Assembly (NCBI GenBank): GCA_028703175.1
Contig: JAQVNJ010000013.1
Coordinates: 1 to 64,000 of the forward strand
Direction: 5' to 3'
DNA length: 64,000 nt
Origin: JAAYCB01 sp012744395
Lineage (GTDB): Bacteria; Planctomycetota; Planctomycetia; Pirellulales; Thermoguttaceae
Part shown: piece after piece, positions 35,196 through 44,447 of the stretch
How positions within the stretch are numbered: the first letter of the stretch is position 1
How the letters are laid out: each line of letters begins with the position of its first letter
Made by a program: the position numbers and the translations under genes
The notes under the pieces: model-generated
Databases searched by the model: none
Told to the model about the DNA's origin: nothing
The model's input: the letters and a program-made list of their open reading frames with translations, nothing else

Positions 35196-36353
35196 TCAAG
35201 CGTCAGTCATCAACAGGTCGTGATAGATTCGGGCGGCGGAGACGACTTCCGCGATCTCGACGTGCTCGTCCACGGCATGGGCCGTCTCGATTCCGCCGGG
35301 GCCCAAAACGATCGTCGATGCCTGCTCGGCCACCCAGGCCGCGTCGGTTCCGTACGGCGCCCCGGCGAACTCCAGGTCGCCGCGCCCGGTCACTCGCCGG
35401 CAGACTTCCAGGGCCCTGCGGGCAAACGGGTCTTCTGCCGCGGTGGCCAGGGGGGGCATCATCACTTGCACCTCGCCGTGGGTAATCTCCAGCCCGAGCG
35501 CCGCCAGGGACGAAATCAGCTCGTCGCGCGACCCGGCCGGCTGCATCCCCGGAAGCACGCGAAAATCGACCGACAGCGTGCACTCGTCGGCCACGGCGTT
35601 GTAGGTCCGGCCGCCGTGGATCATCGTGACGGTAACCGTCGGACCGGTCATCCAGGGGCTGACAAACGTCTCGCCGAGACGCCGCTCGTGTTCCTCCAGA
35701 TGCCGGAGCACGCGGACCGCGCCGGCGATCGCGTCGCGGCCCAATTCCGGCCGGGAGCTGTGGGCGCTGCGGCCGTGGACCGTGATCTCCCACCGGACCA
35801 CGCCTTTGTGCTGGATGATCGGCGCAAGTCGCGTCGGTTCGCCGACTACCGCACGGGCAAGCGGATAATCCAAGGTGGCAAACTGCCGGATGCCGGTCTG
35901 CGTGTGTTCCTCGTCGCCGGCCGCCAGCAGCACGACGGGCAGGGCCGGCCGCGCGCCCGCCTCGAGCGCCTCGACAAGGGCCAACGCCATGGCGACCACC
36001 GACGCCTTGTCGTCGCAGGCTCCCCGCCCGAAAAGCCGCCCGTCCTGGAGGCGCGGCACGAAGGCTGTTTCGCCCCAGTCCTCGGCCGGCACCGTGTCCA
36101 GGTGCGCTTCGAGCAGCGTGCCTGGCCCGCGGCGGCGGCCCGCAATCTTGACCAACAGCGACTCATGGACCGGATTGGGGCGGAGCCGCTGCATCTCCAC
36201 CCCGTAGCGGCCGAACAGGTTGACGAGATAGTCGACCGCCGGGCGTTCGACCGGCTCGGCCGCGGCGTGCGGCCGGCCCATCGGGTTCACCGTCGGGAGG
36301 GCCACGAGGTCCGACAAGAGGCGAACCGCAGATTCAACGCCGATCACGCGCAT
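35196..36353 (-). CDS. M20-family metallopeptidase/deacylase (ArgE/DapE type)
   Basis: 385 aa from the ATG at 36353, preceded by GAGGAAAGG. Zinc ligands and catalytic residues are visible: LLEAHLDTVP, GRGACDDKAS, AAGDEEHTQ with the catalytic glutamate pair, and a late histidine in GGIETAHAVDEHVEI. A dimerisation lid carries HGRSAHSSRPELG. The family hydrolyses acyl-amino acids or dipeptides in the cytoplasm; the closest pattern is acetylornithine deacetylase/succinyl-diaminopimelate desuccinylase, but the exact substrate cannot be read. About 300 bases without genes separate it from the divergent Nramp-like gene. Confidence 0.88.
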   Translation of the reverse strand: MRVIGVESAVRLLSDLVALPTVNPMGRPHAAAEPVERPAVDYLVNLFGRYGVEMQRLRPNPVHESLLVKIAGRRRGPGTLLEAHLDTVPAEDWGETAFVPRLQDGRLFGRGACDDKASVVAMALALVEALEAGARPALPVVLLAAGDEEHTQTGIRQFATLDYPLARAVVGEPTRLAPIIQHKGVVRWEITVHGRSAHSSRPELGRDAIAGAVRVLRHLEEHERRLGETFVSPWMTGPTVTVTMIHGGRTYNAVADECTLSVDFRVLPGMQPAGSRDELISSLAALGLEITHGEVQVMMPPLATAAEDPFARRALEVCRRVTGRGDLEFAGAPYGTDAAWVAEQASTIVLGPGGIETAHAVDEHVEIAEVVSAARIYHDLLMTDA

Positions 36354-36653
36354 GGCTCGCCTTTCCTCGTGATGCAGAGCCGCAATTGGGCCCACAATTG
36401 GGCCGGGATTCCGGGGGACGATTGTGCTGATAGTATGCGAATCTCTCGGCGATCCTGCAACCGTTGCCCGGCGGCTGGATGGGCTTGCCTGCGGATTTCG
36501 CCCCGCGGGAGCGGCCACAAACCGGCCCCGGGCAGAGCCCAGCCGCCCTGGCTTCGCTGACGCGCACCCTCCCTGGCGATCCGGCTTGCATTCTCCCTTT
36601 CGATTGGCCAGAATCGTGCCTGAACTCTGGTTCAGGGCTTCAGACCGGGAAGG

Positions 36654-38285
36654 ATGCTGATGGGCGACGGGCCTTCGGGTTGCACGGTTCGGGCCGAGGG
36701 ATCGGCCGCGGGCGCTATCCGCACGCCGCCCCGTTCGATCCCCGGGATCCTCCGCCAGCTCGGCCCGGGGCTGATCATCGCCGGGGCGATCGTCGGCTCC
36801 GGCGAGTTGATCGCGACGACGAAAACCGGGGCCCAGGCCGGATTCTGGCTCCTCTGGCTGATCATCGTCGGCTGCGTGATCAAGGTCTTCGTCCAGGTCG
36901 AGTTCGGCCGCTATGCGATCTCGTCGGGCGAGGGGACGATGTCGGCGATGGACGCCGTGCCCGGCCCGCGGCTGCGGGTCAACTGGCTGCTCTGGTACTG
37001 GCTCGTGATGTTTGTCTTCAGCCTGTGCCAGCTTGGCGGAATCGTTCATGGCGTCGGTCAGGCCCTGGCCATGAGCCTGCCGCTCGACGGCAGCTTCAAC
37101 CGCCTGCTCGCCGCCCAGGACGCCTGGGACGCCCGCTCGGCCCCGGTCCGCGAGCAGCTGCGCGGCAACTACCCCGACCTTGCCAGCAGCCGGTTCAAGA
37201 GCCGCCAGGCCGCCGTGCGGCAATTGGAGAACGCCGTTGCCGAGCGGATCGGGCATCCGCGGCCGAGTGAGCGGACGCCGGGCCTGTTCTGGACCGACGA
37301 CATCACCTGGGCGATGATCGTCACCCTGGTGACGATCGCCATTCTCCTGGCCGGGCGCTATGCCGTGATTCAGAATGTGTCGACGGCAATGGTCGCCGCC
37401 TTCACCGCCGCGACGATCTTCTGCGTCGTGGCCATCCAGGCCCACGAGGCCTGGGCGATGCACTGGGAGGACCTGGCCGCCGGGCTGAGCTTTCGACTGC
37501 CGCCGGTCGTCGTCGGCATGAGCCGCTGGGAGCCGCTCAGCACCGCCCTGGCCACGTTCGGGATCATCGGCGTCGGCACGTCGGAACTGGTCACCTATCC
37601 CTACTGGTGTCTCGAGAAGGGGTACGCGCGATTCACCGGCCCCAAGGAGCCCTCCGCCGCCTGGGCCGACCGCGCCCGGGGTTGGCTGCGGGTGATGCGC
37701 TGGGACGCCGGCGTGTCGATGGCAATCTACACCTTCGCCACGGTCGCCTTCTACCTGCTGGGCGCGGCGGTGCTCCATCGAAGCGGGCTGGACCCCAAGG
37801 GGAGCCAGTTGATCCGCACGCTGGGAGAAATGTACGTGCCGGTGTTCGGACTGTGGGCCAAGTGGTTGTTCCTGTTCGGCGCGCTGGCCGTCCTCTACTC
37901 GACGTTTTTCGTCGCCAATGCGGGCCACACCCGCGTTGCCTCCGACGCGGTTCGCGTGTTCGGCATCGGAGCGCGCCGCGAGGCACAGCGCCGCTGGTGG
38001 ATCAAGGCCTTCTGCGTCTTCTTCCCCGCCTTCGCGGCGGTCACATGCATCCTCGTCCGCAAGCCGGGAGAGCTCGTATTGCTCAGCGGCGTCATGCAGG
38101 CCATTATGCTGCCGATGCTCGCCGCAGCGACGCTCTACTTCCGCTATCGGCGCTGCGACCGCCGGATTACCCCGGGCCGGCTTTGGGACTTGATGTTGTG
38201 GCTCTCCGCGGTCGGCATGCTGATCGCCGGAGCCTGGGCGGGCGCAAACGGGGTCCTCGACCTGGTCCGCGGACTGGGGCTATGA
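36654..38285 (+). CDS. Nramp-related membrane transporter lacking the metal-binding DPGN motif
   Basis: About 541-543 aa; the ATG at 36660 is better spaced from GGGAAGG than the one at 36654. Around 11 transmembrane helices. The first helix, GPGLIIAGAIVGSGEL, aligns with the Nramp helix that normally ends in DPGN, the manganese/iron ligand site; here it is GSGEL. The helix-6 methionine site likewise reads GVGTSELVTYPYW. So the fold is Nramp-like but divalent-metal transport by the classical site is unlikely. A charged insertion at about 135-205 (with FKSRQAAVRQLENAVAERIG) is unusual. The substrate is unknown. Confidence 0.75.
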   Translation: MLMGDGPSGCTVRAEGSAAGAIRTPPRSIPGILRQLGPGLIIAGAIVGSGELIATTKTGAQAGFWLLWLIIVGCVIKVFVQVEFGRYAISSGEGTMSAMDAVPGPRLRVNWLLWYWLVMFVFSLCQLGGIVHGVGQALAMSLPLDGSFNRLLAAQDAWDARSAPVREQLRGNYPDLASSRFKSRQAAVRQLENAVAERIGHPRPSERTPGLFWTDDITWAMIVTLVTIAILLAGRYAVIQNVSTAMVAAFTAATIFCVVAIQAHEAWAMHWEDLAAGLSFRLPPVVVGMSRWEPLSTALATFGIIGVGTSELVTYPYWCLEKGYARFTGPKEPSAAWADRARGWLRVMRWDAGVSMAIYTFATVAFYLLGAAVLHRSGLDPKGSQLIRTLGEMYVPVFGLWAKWLFLFGALAVLYSTFFVANAGHTRVASDAVRVFGIGARREAQRRWWIKAFCVFFPAFAAVTCILVRKPGELVLLSGVMQAIMLPMLAAATLYFRYRRCDRRITPGRLWDLMLWLSAVGMLIAGAWAGANGVLDLVRGLGL

Positions 38286-38344
38286 CCGGGAATCGAACTC
38301 CGGTGCTGGAAGAAGCCGGCTCCTCGCGGAAATGCAGTGAATCG

Positions 38345-38424
38345 GGCAAGGTTCAAGGTTCAATATCCAAGGTTGCATGGCCAAGTGGGAGGCAAACCTT
38401 GAACCTTCAACCTTGCACCCAATC
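38345..38424. repeat. Inverted pair of heptanucleotide-repeat arms
   Basis: Left arm, from 38351: GTTCAAG, GTTCAAT, ATCCAAG, GTTGCAT, GGCCAAG. Right arm, from 38397: CCTTGAA, CCTTCAA, CCTTGCA, CCCAATC. The arms pair (38347-38363 with 38399-38415, one mismatch in 17) around a 35-base middle. The heptads are the same as at 22980-23102. It could terminate transcription from the Nramp-like gene, though no T-run follows. Confidence 0.8.
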
Positions 38425-38450
38425 GTGCCCTTGAATGGAACCACGGTGCC

Positions 38451-40613
38451 TTGTCACACGCCACTCTCCTACCGCAGATCGAATCCGCCTGGCGCGAGTT
38501 GGCCGGCGGCCTGCTCCTGGAGAACCAGGAATTGCCCCTTCACGAGGTTGAGCGGGCATCCCGTCGGCTGATCGAGCAGTGGGCCTTCGAAATGTACCTG
38601 CACCGGTCCGAGGACCGCCGGTTGACGGTCCCCGGTGCGGTGGCCGACCCGCTGCTGGTAAATCTTCCGGCATCGGCGGCGGGCGTGCGGGCGTTGGTCG
38701 AACAGGCGTTTCGCCGCGAGTATCCGCCGGTCGACATGCTCGAGACGGTCCATCAGCACCTGCTCTCCCGGCGGCTGCGCCGCGGGCGGGGGCGGCTTGC
38801 CATCGAGCCGAGCCGACGGCGCCGGCGGGCGGAGGGAATCTACTATACGCCCGGCTACGTGGCCGCATACATTGCCGACCGCTGCCTGCCGCGAGGCGCG
38901 GAGGGGCCGCTCCCGCGGGTCCTCGATCCCGCCTGCGGCTGCGGCAGATTCCTGCTCTCCGCTGCCGAGCGTCTGCTCCGGGAGCCGGAGGCCCCCTCGG
39001 CCCTGGAGATCGCCGCCGCGCTGCACGGCAGCGACCTGGACACCGAGGCCGTCGCCGTCGCACGGCGAATCCTCTGGCTCACGCTGCTGCCTCGCTTGCC
39101 GGCCAGAAGCGATCCTTGCCAACTCGCCGAGGTTCTGGAGAGGAACATCCTCAGCGGCAACACGTTGACCGGAGAGGTCTGGCCCGACGGGACGCGGCCG
39201 TTCGACGTTGTCCTAGGCAATCCGCCCTATCGCCGCGAACTCGGTGCAAAACCACTGCTCGATGCGATCGCCGATTCAGACCTGGGACGCCGGCATCGGG
39301 CGCCGCGGATGGACCTCTGGTACTATTTTCTCCATCGCGGCCTGGAACTGCTTGCCCCGGGCGGCCGGCTCGGATTCATCGTCGGTGCGTACTGGTCGGC
39401 CGGCACGGGCGCCGACCGGCTGATCGCCGTGCTCCGCGAGACGGTTCACGTCGAGGAGATTTTTCAGCTCGACCGGCTTCAGGTCTTTCCGGGCATCAGC
39501 GGCCGGCACATGCTGCTGATCATCTCCAAGACGCCGCCGGGCGGTTCGACCACGATCCGCCTGCCCGTCTCCGGCGCGGCGGCCGATGCGCGGCCCTTCG
39601 TCGAGGGGCGGTCGCCGGTCCACACATTTCAGAAGACCCACGGGCAATTGTTCCGCAATCGGCTGTTGGACCTGGAGCCGCCGGCCGATCGCCTGCTCGA
39701 CCGCCTGGGGCGGCATCCGGCGCTGGCCGAGCTGGGCGAGATTCGCCAGGGCATCGCGGAGAATCCGGCCAGCGTCAGCCGGGCCGCCGACCGCAAGCAC
39801 CCGGGGCGCTGGCGGGTGGGCGAGGGGGTCTTCGCGCTGACGCCGGAAGAACTCGCGGGGCTCGACTTGCCGGCGGGCGAGGCCAGGCTTGTGCGCCCGT
39901 ATCACGACCTCTGCGATCTCGGGCGCTACGACCGAGCCGCGCGGCCCTCGCTCCGGCTGGTCTACTCGACTTGCGACACTTGGCCGCGATTGGGCGACTG
40001 CCCGGTGCTCGCCCGGCATCTGGAACGATTCCGTCCGCTGCTTGAGGCCCGCCGCGAGACCCGGTTGGGAACCCGCCCCTGGTGGCAGCTTCACTGGCCG
40101 CGCCAGGCGCGGCTCTGGGAGAGTCCCAAGTTGATCGCGCTCCAGATGAGCCGGCGGCCGGCGCTGGTACCCGCCAGCGAACCGGCATATGTTTCGTTCA
40201 GCGTGAATGTCTTCGTGCCCCGGGCCGACGTGGCCGAACCGCTCAACTATTTCGCGGCGATCCTCAACAGCCGCCTGCTCTGGAAGTGGTTCCGCCACCA
40301 CGCGAAACGCCGCGGCGCGGGGTTGGAGATCAATGGCCACGTGCTCGCCCGGACGCCGATCCGGCGGATCGACTTCGACTCGCCAGCAGAGGCCGCCGCC
40401 TGCGATTCGCTCAGCGCGCTGGTCGGCCGGATGCTCGCCCTGGCGCGGCGGGCGCGCCAGCTTCCAGACCCCGCGGCGCTCCGCGCGATCCAGGCGGAGC
40501 AGGACGCCGCGGACGCAGAAATCGATCGGCTCGTTTATGGCCTCTATGGCCTGGCGCTCGAGGAGATCGCCATGGTTGAGCGATCGTGCGGCTGTTCGGA
40601 GAACGGCGCCTGA
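38451..40613 (+). CDS. Eco57I/TaqI-type N6-adenine DNA methyltransferase
   Basis: 720 aa from a TTG start at 38451 with no obvious ribosome site, so the N-terminus may be off. Motif I RVLDPACGCGRFLLSAAE (about 160) binds AdoMet, and motif IV NPPY (about 257-260) marks an adenine-N6 enzyme. The C-terminal 250 residues look like a target-recognition domain: PLNYFAAILNSRLLWKWF. Size and layout suit Eco57I-type fused methylases, but there is no PD-(D/E)XK motif that I can see at the N-terminus and no nuclease gene beside it. It could be a solitary methylase or a BREX/DISARM-like orphan. Confidence 0.8.
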   Translation: MSHATLLPQIESAWRELAGGLLLENQELPLHEVERASRRLIEQWAFEMYLHRSEDRRLTVPGAVADPLLVNLPASAAGVRALVEQAFRREYPPVDMLETVHQHLLSRRLRRGRGRLAIEPSRRRRRAEGIYYTPGYVAAYIADRCLPRGAEGPLPRVLDPACGCGRFLLSAAERLLREPEAPSALEIAAALHGSDLDTEAVAVARRILWLTLLPRLPARSDPCQLAEVLERNILSGNTLTGEVWPDGTRPFDVVLGNPPYRRELGAKPLLDAIADSDLGRRHRAPRMDLWYYFLHRGLELLAPGGRLGFIVGAYWSAGTGADRLIAVLRETVHVEEIFQLDRLQVFPGISGRHMLLIISKTPPGGSTTIRLPVSGAAADARPFVEGRSPVHTFQKTHGQLFRNRLLDLEPPADRLLDRLGRHPALAELGEIRQGIAENPASVSRAADRKHPGRWRVGEGVFALTPEELAGLDLPAGEARLVRPYHDLCDLGRYDRAARPSLRLVYSTCDTWPRLGDCPVLARHLERFRPLLEARRETRLGTRPWWQLHWPRQARLWESPKLIALQMSRRPALVPASEPAYVSFSVNVFVPRADVAEPLNYFAAILNSRLLWKWFRHHAKRRGAGLEINGHVLARTPIRRIDFDSPAEAAACDSLSALVGRMLALARRARQLPDPAALRAIQAEQDAADAEIDRLVYGLYGLALEEIAMVERSCGCSENGA

Positions 40614-40719
40614 GAGGGACCTCCGCAGCCCGATGGAATTGCCGTTCGCGCTCCTGGTACTTTTGCAGCGACAAGGGGAAGTTGGGCCAGCGAGCGGGCT
40701 GGAGCGAGCGGCGGAGGGC

Positions 40720-40925
40720 AGAATAGACGAATAGTCCCAGCGGGCGATCGGGTGAAACGCCAGCACGCGCCAAAATGCGGCCAGCACCGCGCCGCCCGTG
40801 GCGATCCCCGCCCTGAACCGCCACATCGGTTCGACGATCGCCAGATCAATCGAGCCCATGAACTTCAGTGACATGCCCTCGAAGAACCATACCGCCCCTT
40901 GGGCCACCAAGTAGCAGAAGAGGCG
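40720..40925 (-). pseudogene. Possible truncated membrane protein remnant
   Basis: Reading the minus strand from about 40925, the frame encodes FCYLVAQGAVWFFEG, then IVEPMWRFRAGIATGGAVLA and AFWRVLAFHPIARWDY, two hydrophobic helices in the style of an N-terminal membrane segment found in planctomycete proteins. After about 40725 the sequence stops looking protein-like in all frames. Most likely the beginning of a gene whose remainder was lost; the rest of the 40614-41281 gap shows no gene. Confidence 0.3.
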
Positions 40926-41281
40926 GCCCTCGGCCAATTCTGCCCGGCTTGGGCGGCCAGGGCAATGGGGGCGGCGCGCTTGGGACACGATTCGCCTCGG
41001 CCACGGCAGACGGGTACGTCAGCGGCAAATCGCTGGGCCGCCTCCCTTCACGCTCCGCTCCCCCCAAGCGGCCCCTTGCCTGCCGCCGTAACCTGCGCCC
41101 CGCCTCCAACCGGATTGCGGGTTTGCCGCCGGATCGCTATCGTATCGGTGGCTTCTTTCCGCTCCAGCTTACCGGTGGACCTCCGTTCTGCGCCATGCGG
41201 GGCACGCGGCTTTTTCACAAGCGTAGCAGGCTGCTGGCGGAGTCGCAGAGTCGCATCGATTGGACACAAGGGACTGGCTGG

Positions 41282-43084
41282 ATGAGCGACACGGAACATC
41301 TGCTGATTGCGCTTGCCTGGATCGTGGTGGTGGGAATCGGGGCGCAGTGGATTGCCTGGGCCACCCGGCTACCATCGATTCTCTTGCTGCTGGCGTCGGG
41401 CTTCATTTTGGGGCCGGCGACGGACGTGCTCCAGCCCGACGAGGTTTTTGGCGATCTGCTGCTGCCGGCGGTGTCGCTCTCGGTGGCCCTGATCCTGTTC
41501 GAAGGGGCGATGGGGCTGCGGCTGCGGGAATTAAAAGAGTCGCTCAGGCCGATTCTCTGTCTGGTGTCGATCGGAGCGCTGGTTACCTGGGTCTTGGCCG
41601 CCGCCGCCGCGCGCCTCCTGTTGGGGCTGGAGACTCCGACCGCGCTGCTATTGGGAGCGATCCTCGTGGTCACCGGTCCGACGGTGATCGGTCCGATCCT
41701 CCTCCATCTGCGTCCAACCGGTCCGGCGGGGCAAATCAGCAAGTGGGAAGGGATCGTGATCGACCCGATCGGCGCGGTGCTGGCGGTGCTCGTGTTCGAG
41801 GCGCTGCGCGCGGTCGAGTTGGGGGGGATGGAGCATGCGGCGTGGGAAGTGGCCGGCGACCTGCTGCGGACCGTGGGAGTCGGCCTGGGCCTGAGTTTCG
41901 TGGCCGCCGGCCCGCTCGTCTGGCTGATGCGGCGGTTCTGGATTCCCGACTTTCTTGCCAGCCCGATTCTCGTGGCGGTTGTGGTGGCCGTGTTCACGGC
42001 ATCGAACGTGGTTCAGCCCGAGTCGGGCCTGCTCACGGTGACCGTTCTGGGCGTGATCCTGGCCAATCAGAAATGGGTCGAGATGCAGCGGGTGGTCGAG
42101 TTCAAGGAGAATCTGCGGGTGCTGCTGATATCCGGCCTGTTCGTCATTCTGGGGGCCCGGCTGAAGGTCGCCGACGTGTTGGCGCTGGGCTGGTCGAGCG
42201 TTGCCTTTGTGGCGTTTCTGATCGCCGTCGTGCGGCCGGCGGCGGTTTGGGTTTCGACGATCGGCTCCGGTTTGAAGTGGGAGGAGAAGGCGTTTCTCGC
42301 CTGGCTGGCGCCGCGGGGGATCGTCGCCGCGGCGGTGGCTTCCGTGTTTGCCCTGCACGAAGGCATCGGCGGCGAGCTGGTGGCCGCCACGTTCGCGGTG
42401 ATCATCGGCACGGTGGCGATTTACGGGCTCTCGATCGCGCCGCTGGCCCAGCGGCTTGGGCTGGCCACGCCCAACCCGCAGGGGCTCGTGATCCTCAGCG
42501 CGCATCCCGGCGCCCGGGCGATCGCCTTGAAGGTCAAGGAGGCGGGCGTGCGCGTGCTGATGGTCGACAGCAACCCGGACAACATCCGCGTGGCGCGGAT
42601 GGAGGGGCTCTCCGTCTGGCTTGGCAGCATCCTTTCGCACCAGGCGATCGAAGAGATGGACCTCGGCGGCATCGGCCGCTTCCTGGCCCTGACCCCGAAC
42701 CGCGAGATCAATTCGCTGGCCGGACAACACTTCCGCGAACTTTTTGGGCGCCAGTCCGTGTTCCTCCTGCCGTCGCCCCCCGCCAAGGGAATCCGCAGCG
42801 AGACGGCGGCCAAGTTCATCCCCGGACGGATCGCCTTCGGGCCGCAGATCACCTTCGACTACTTGCAGAACCGCTTCGCGCAGGGCGCGCGGATCAAGAA
42901 GACGCGGCTCACCGAGGAGTTCGATTTCGAGGCCTTCAAGGCCCACTACGGCGGCGCCGCGGTGCCCCTGTTTCTGATCGACGGCGCGGGAAGGCTGCGG
43001 GTCTTCACGGCGGCCGATCCACCGCAGCCGAAAGTCGGGCAGACGCTGATCGCGATGGTCGATCCGGTCGAGGGAGACGAGTGA
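41282..43084 (+). CDS. CPA-type Na+(K+)/H+ antiporter with C-terminal TrkA_N domain
   Basis: 600 aa from the ATG at 41282; the upstream open frame is not membrane-like. About 12 transmembrane helices to residue 400 with the antiporter signature (LLLASGFILGPATDVL, ILFEGAMGLRL, ILVVTGPTVIGPI, FLAWLAPRGIVAAAVASVFAL). Residues about 405-530 form a Rossmann TrkA_N/RCK domain (LVILSAHPGARAIALKVKEA, MVDSNPDNIRVARMEGL) that would bind NAD(H) and gate transport. Inner-membrane pH or cation homeostasis. It stands alone in its direction. Confidence 0.88.
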   Translation: MSDTEHLLIALAWIVVVGIGAQWIAWATRLPSILLLLASGFILGPATDVLQPDEVFGDLLLPAVSLSVALILFEGAMGLRLRELKESLRPILCLVSIGALVTWVLAAAAARLLLGLETPTALLLGAILVVTGPTVIGPILLHLRPTGPAGQISKWEGIVIDPIGAVLAVLVFEALRAVELGGMEHAAWEVAGDLLRTVGVGLGLSFVAAGPLVWLMRRFWIPDFLASPILVAVVVAVFTASNVVQPESGLLTVTVLGVILANQKWVEMQRVVEFKENLRVLLISGLFVILGARLKVADVLALGWSSVAFVAFLIAVVRPAAVWVSTIGSGLKWEEKAFLAWLAPRGIVAAAVASVFALHEGIGGELVAATFAVIIGTVAIYGLSIAPLAQRLGLATPNPQGLVILSAHPGARAIALKVKEAGVRVLMVDSNPDNIRVARMEGLSVWLGSILSHQAIEEMDLGGIGRFLALTPNREINSLAGQHFRELFGRQSVFLLPSPPAKGIRSETAAKFIPGRIAFGPQITFDYLQNRFAQGARIKKTRLTEEFDFEAFKAHYGGAAVPLFLIDGAGRLRVFTAADPPQPKVGQTLIAMVDPVEGDE

Positions 43085-43177
43085 TCCGGCACCTGGGTCG
43101 AAAGCAGAGCGGCTCCAACCCGGTTGCCGACCGGAAGTTGGAGCCGTCTTTCCGCAGCCGTTGGGAACGCGGGCGGA

Positions 43178-44338
43178 TCAGATATCGATCCAGGCGCCTT
43201 GCTTGGCGCTTTCCAGGACCCGCTCGCAGACCTGCTGGGTCCGCATCGCGGTCCGCATGTTGGGCTGGAACGCCGGGCCCCCCTCCAGGCTGGCGAGGAA
43301 GTCGGCGAAGCCGTGGATGAACGTGTGCTCGTAGCCGATCGTGCAGCCGGGCACCCACCAATTCTTCATGTACGGGTGCTCGAAGTTGGTCACGTGGATC
43401 CGCTGCCAGCCGGTGAGGTGGTCCTCGATCTTCTTGCCGGTCTCCGGGTCGGCGTAGCGGAAGAACTGGAGGATGTGCGGGTCTTCGAGGTCGAAGTAGA
43501 GGCCGCCGCGCTCGCCGTTCATCTCCATCGTGCTGTAGTTCTTCCGGCCCCGGGCGTAGCGGGTGCTCTCGAAGGTGCCCAGCGATCCGTTCTCGAAGAT
43601 CGCCAGGAACATGCAGGCGTCGTCGATGCCGACCTTTTCGACCTTGCCGGTGTCGGCGTGCTTGCGCTCCTTGATGAACGTCTCGGCATGGGCGACGACG
43701 CGCTTGATCGGTCCGTTGATCCACTCGGCCGTGTCGATCGAGTGGGCCAGCAGGTCGCCGGTCACGCCGCTGCCGGCGACCTTGCTGTCGAGCCTCCAGA
43801 GCGACATCCCCCCCTGCGGCACGTCCTGGCCGATCGTGTAATCCTGGTTGTAGACCGCGCGGTAGTGGAACGGCCGGCCGACGCGGCCCTCGTCGACGAG
43901 TTGCTTGAAGAGGCTGATCGCCGGCACGCGGCGGTAGTTGAACGAGACCATGTTGGCCACGCCGGCCTTCTCCACGGCGTCGACCATCTGCTGGGCCTCG
44001 GCCGAATTCATGGCCATCGGTTTTTCGCAGACGACGATCTTGCCCGCCTCGGCCGCGGCGATCACGCAGTCCTTGTGCATGAAATTCGGCGTGCAGACGT
44101 CGACCAGGTCGATGTCGTCGCGCTCAACGAGCTTCCGCCAGTCCGTCTCCAGCGATTCGTAGCCCCACTTGGCCTGGAAGTCCTTGAGCTTCTTCAGGTC
44201 TTCCTGGCGGCCGTAACAGCCCTTGAGGACCGGCTTGTGCTCGCGGGGGAAGAAGTGGTTGACTTGCAGCCAGGCATTCGAGTGGGTGCGCCCCATGAAG
44301 CCGCAGCCGAGCATGGCGATGCGAAGTTCCTTGGACAT
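43178..44338 (-). CDS. Gfo/Idh/MocA-family oxidoreductase, cytoplasmic
   Basis: 386 aa with AGAGGAG before the start. Rossmann start RIAMLGCGFMGRTHSNAW, intact EKP in VVCEKPMAMNSAEAQQM, and a C-terminal domain with GDLLAHSIDTAEWI. No signal peptide. Typically NAD-dependent oxidation of sugars or inositols. Shares strand with the TIM-barrel isomerase at 44937-45995, and the two would be ordinary operon partners (dehydrogenase plus isomerase) were they not separated by the repeat-bounded S23 gene, which may have inserted between them. Confidence 0.88.
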   Translation of the reverse strand: MSKELRIAMLGCGFMGRTHSNAWLQVNHFFPREHKPVLKGCYGRQEDLKKLKDFQAKWGYESLETDWRKLVERDDIDLVDVCTPNFMHKDCVIAAAEAGKIVVCEKPMAMNSAEAQQMVDAVEKAGVANMVSFNYRRVPAISLFKQLVDEGRVGRPFHYRAVYNQDYTIGQDVPQGGMSLWRLDSKVAGSGVTGDLLAHSIDTAEWINGPIKRVVAHAETFIKERKHADTGKVEKVGIDDACMFLAIFENGSLGTFESTRYARGRKNYSTMEMNGERGGLYFDLEDPHILQFFRYADPETGKKIEDHLTGWQRIHVTNFEHPYMKNWWVPGCTIGYEHTFIHGFADFLASLEGGPAFQPNMRTAMRTQQVCERVLESAKQGAWIDI

Positions 44339-44400
44339 GTCTGACTCCTCTTGTTATGGTTAGCGAACTGGTTTGTGATGAGTTTTCTGGGATAGTGGTT

Positions 44401-44428
44401 AAAGCGGAAAGCGGAAAGCGGAAAGCGG
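44401..44428. repeat. Left heptanucleotide array, AAAGCGG x 4
   Basis: Four perfect copies of AAAGCGG, followed by a variant AAAACGC. It is the inverted counterpart of the CTTTCCG array at 44851-44934 and lies 20 bases from the end of the four-helix-bundle gene. Confidence 0.9.
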
Positions 44429-44447
44429 AAAACGCAGATTTCAGCAC

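Noticed and set aside
35196..37928. A very long minus-strand frame (910 codons) covering the M20 gene and the Nramp-like gene
   Set aside because: Only the 385 codons ending at 35196 have M20 motifs. The remainder is the antisense of a clear membrane protein, a side effect of high GC content.
38286..38310. ACCGGGAATCGAACTCCGGT resembles the T-arm end of a minus-strand tRNA gene
   Set aside because: The five pairs of a T-stem cannot be formed around the TTCGATT loop and no acceptor, anticodon or D-arm is present upstream.
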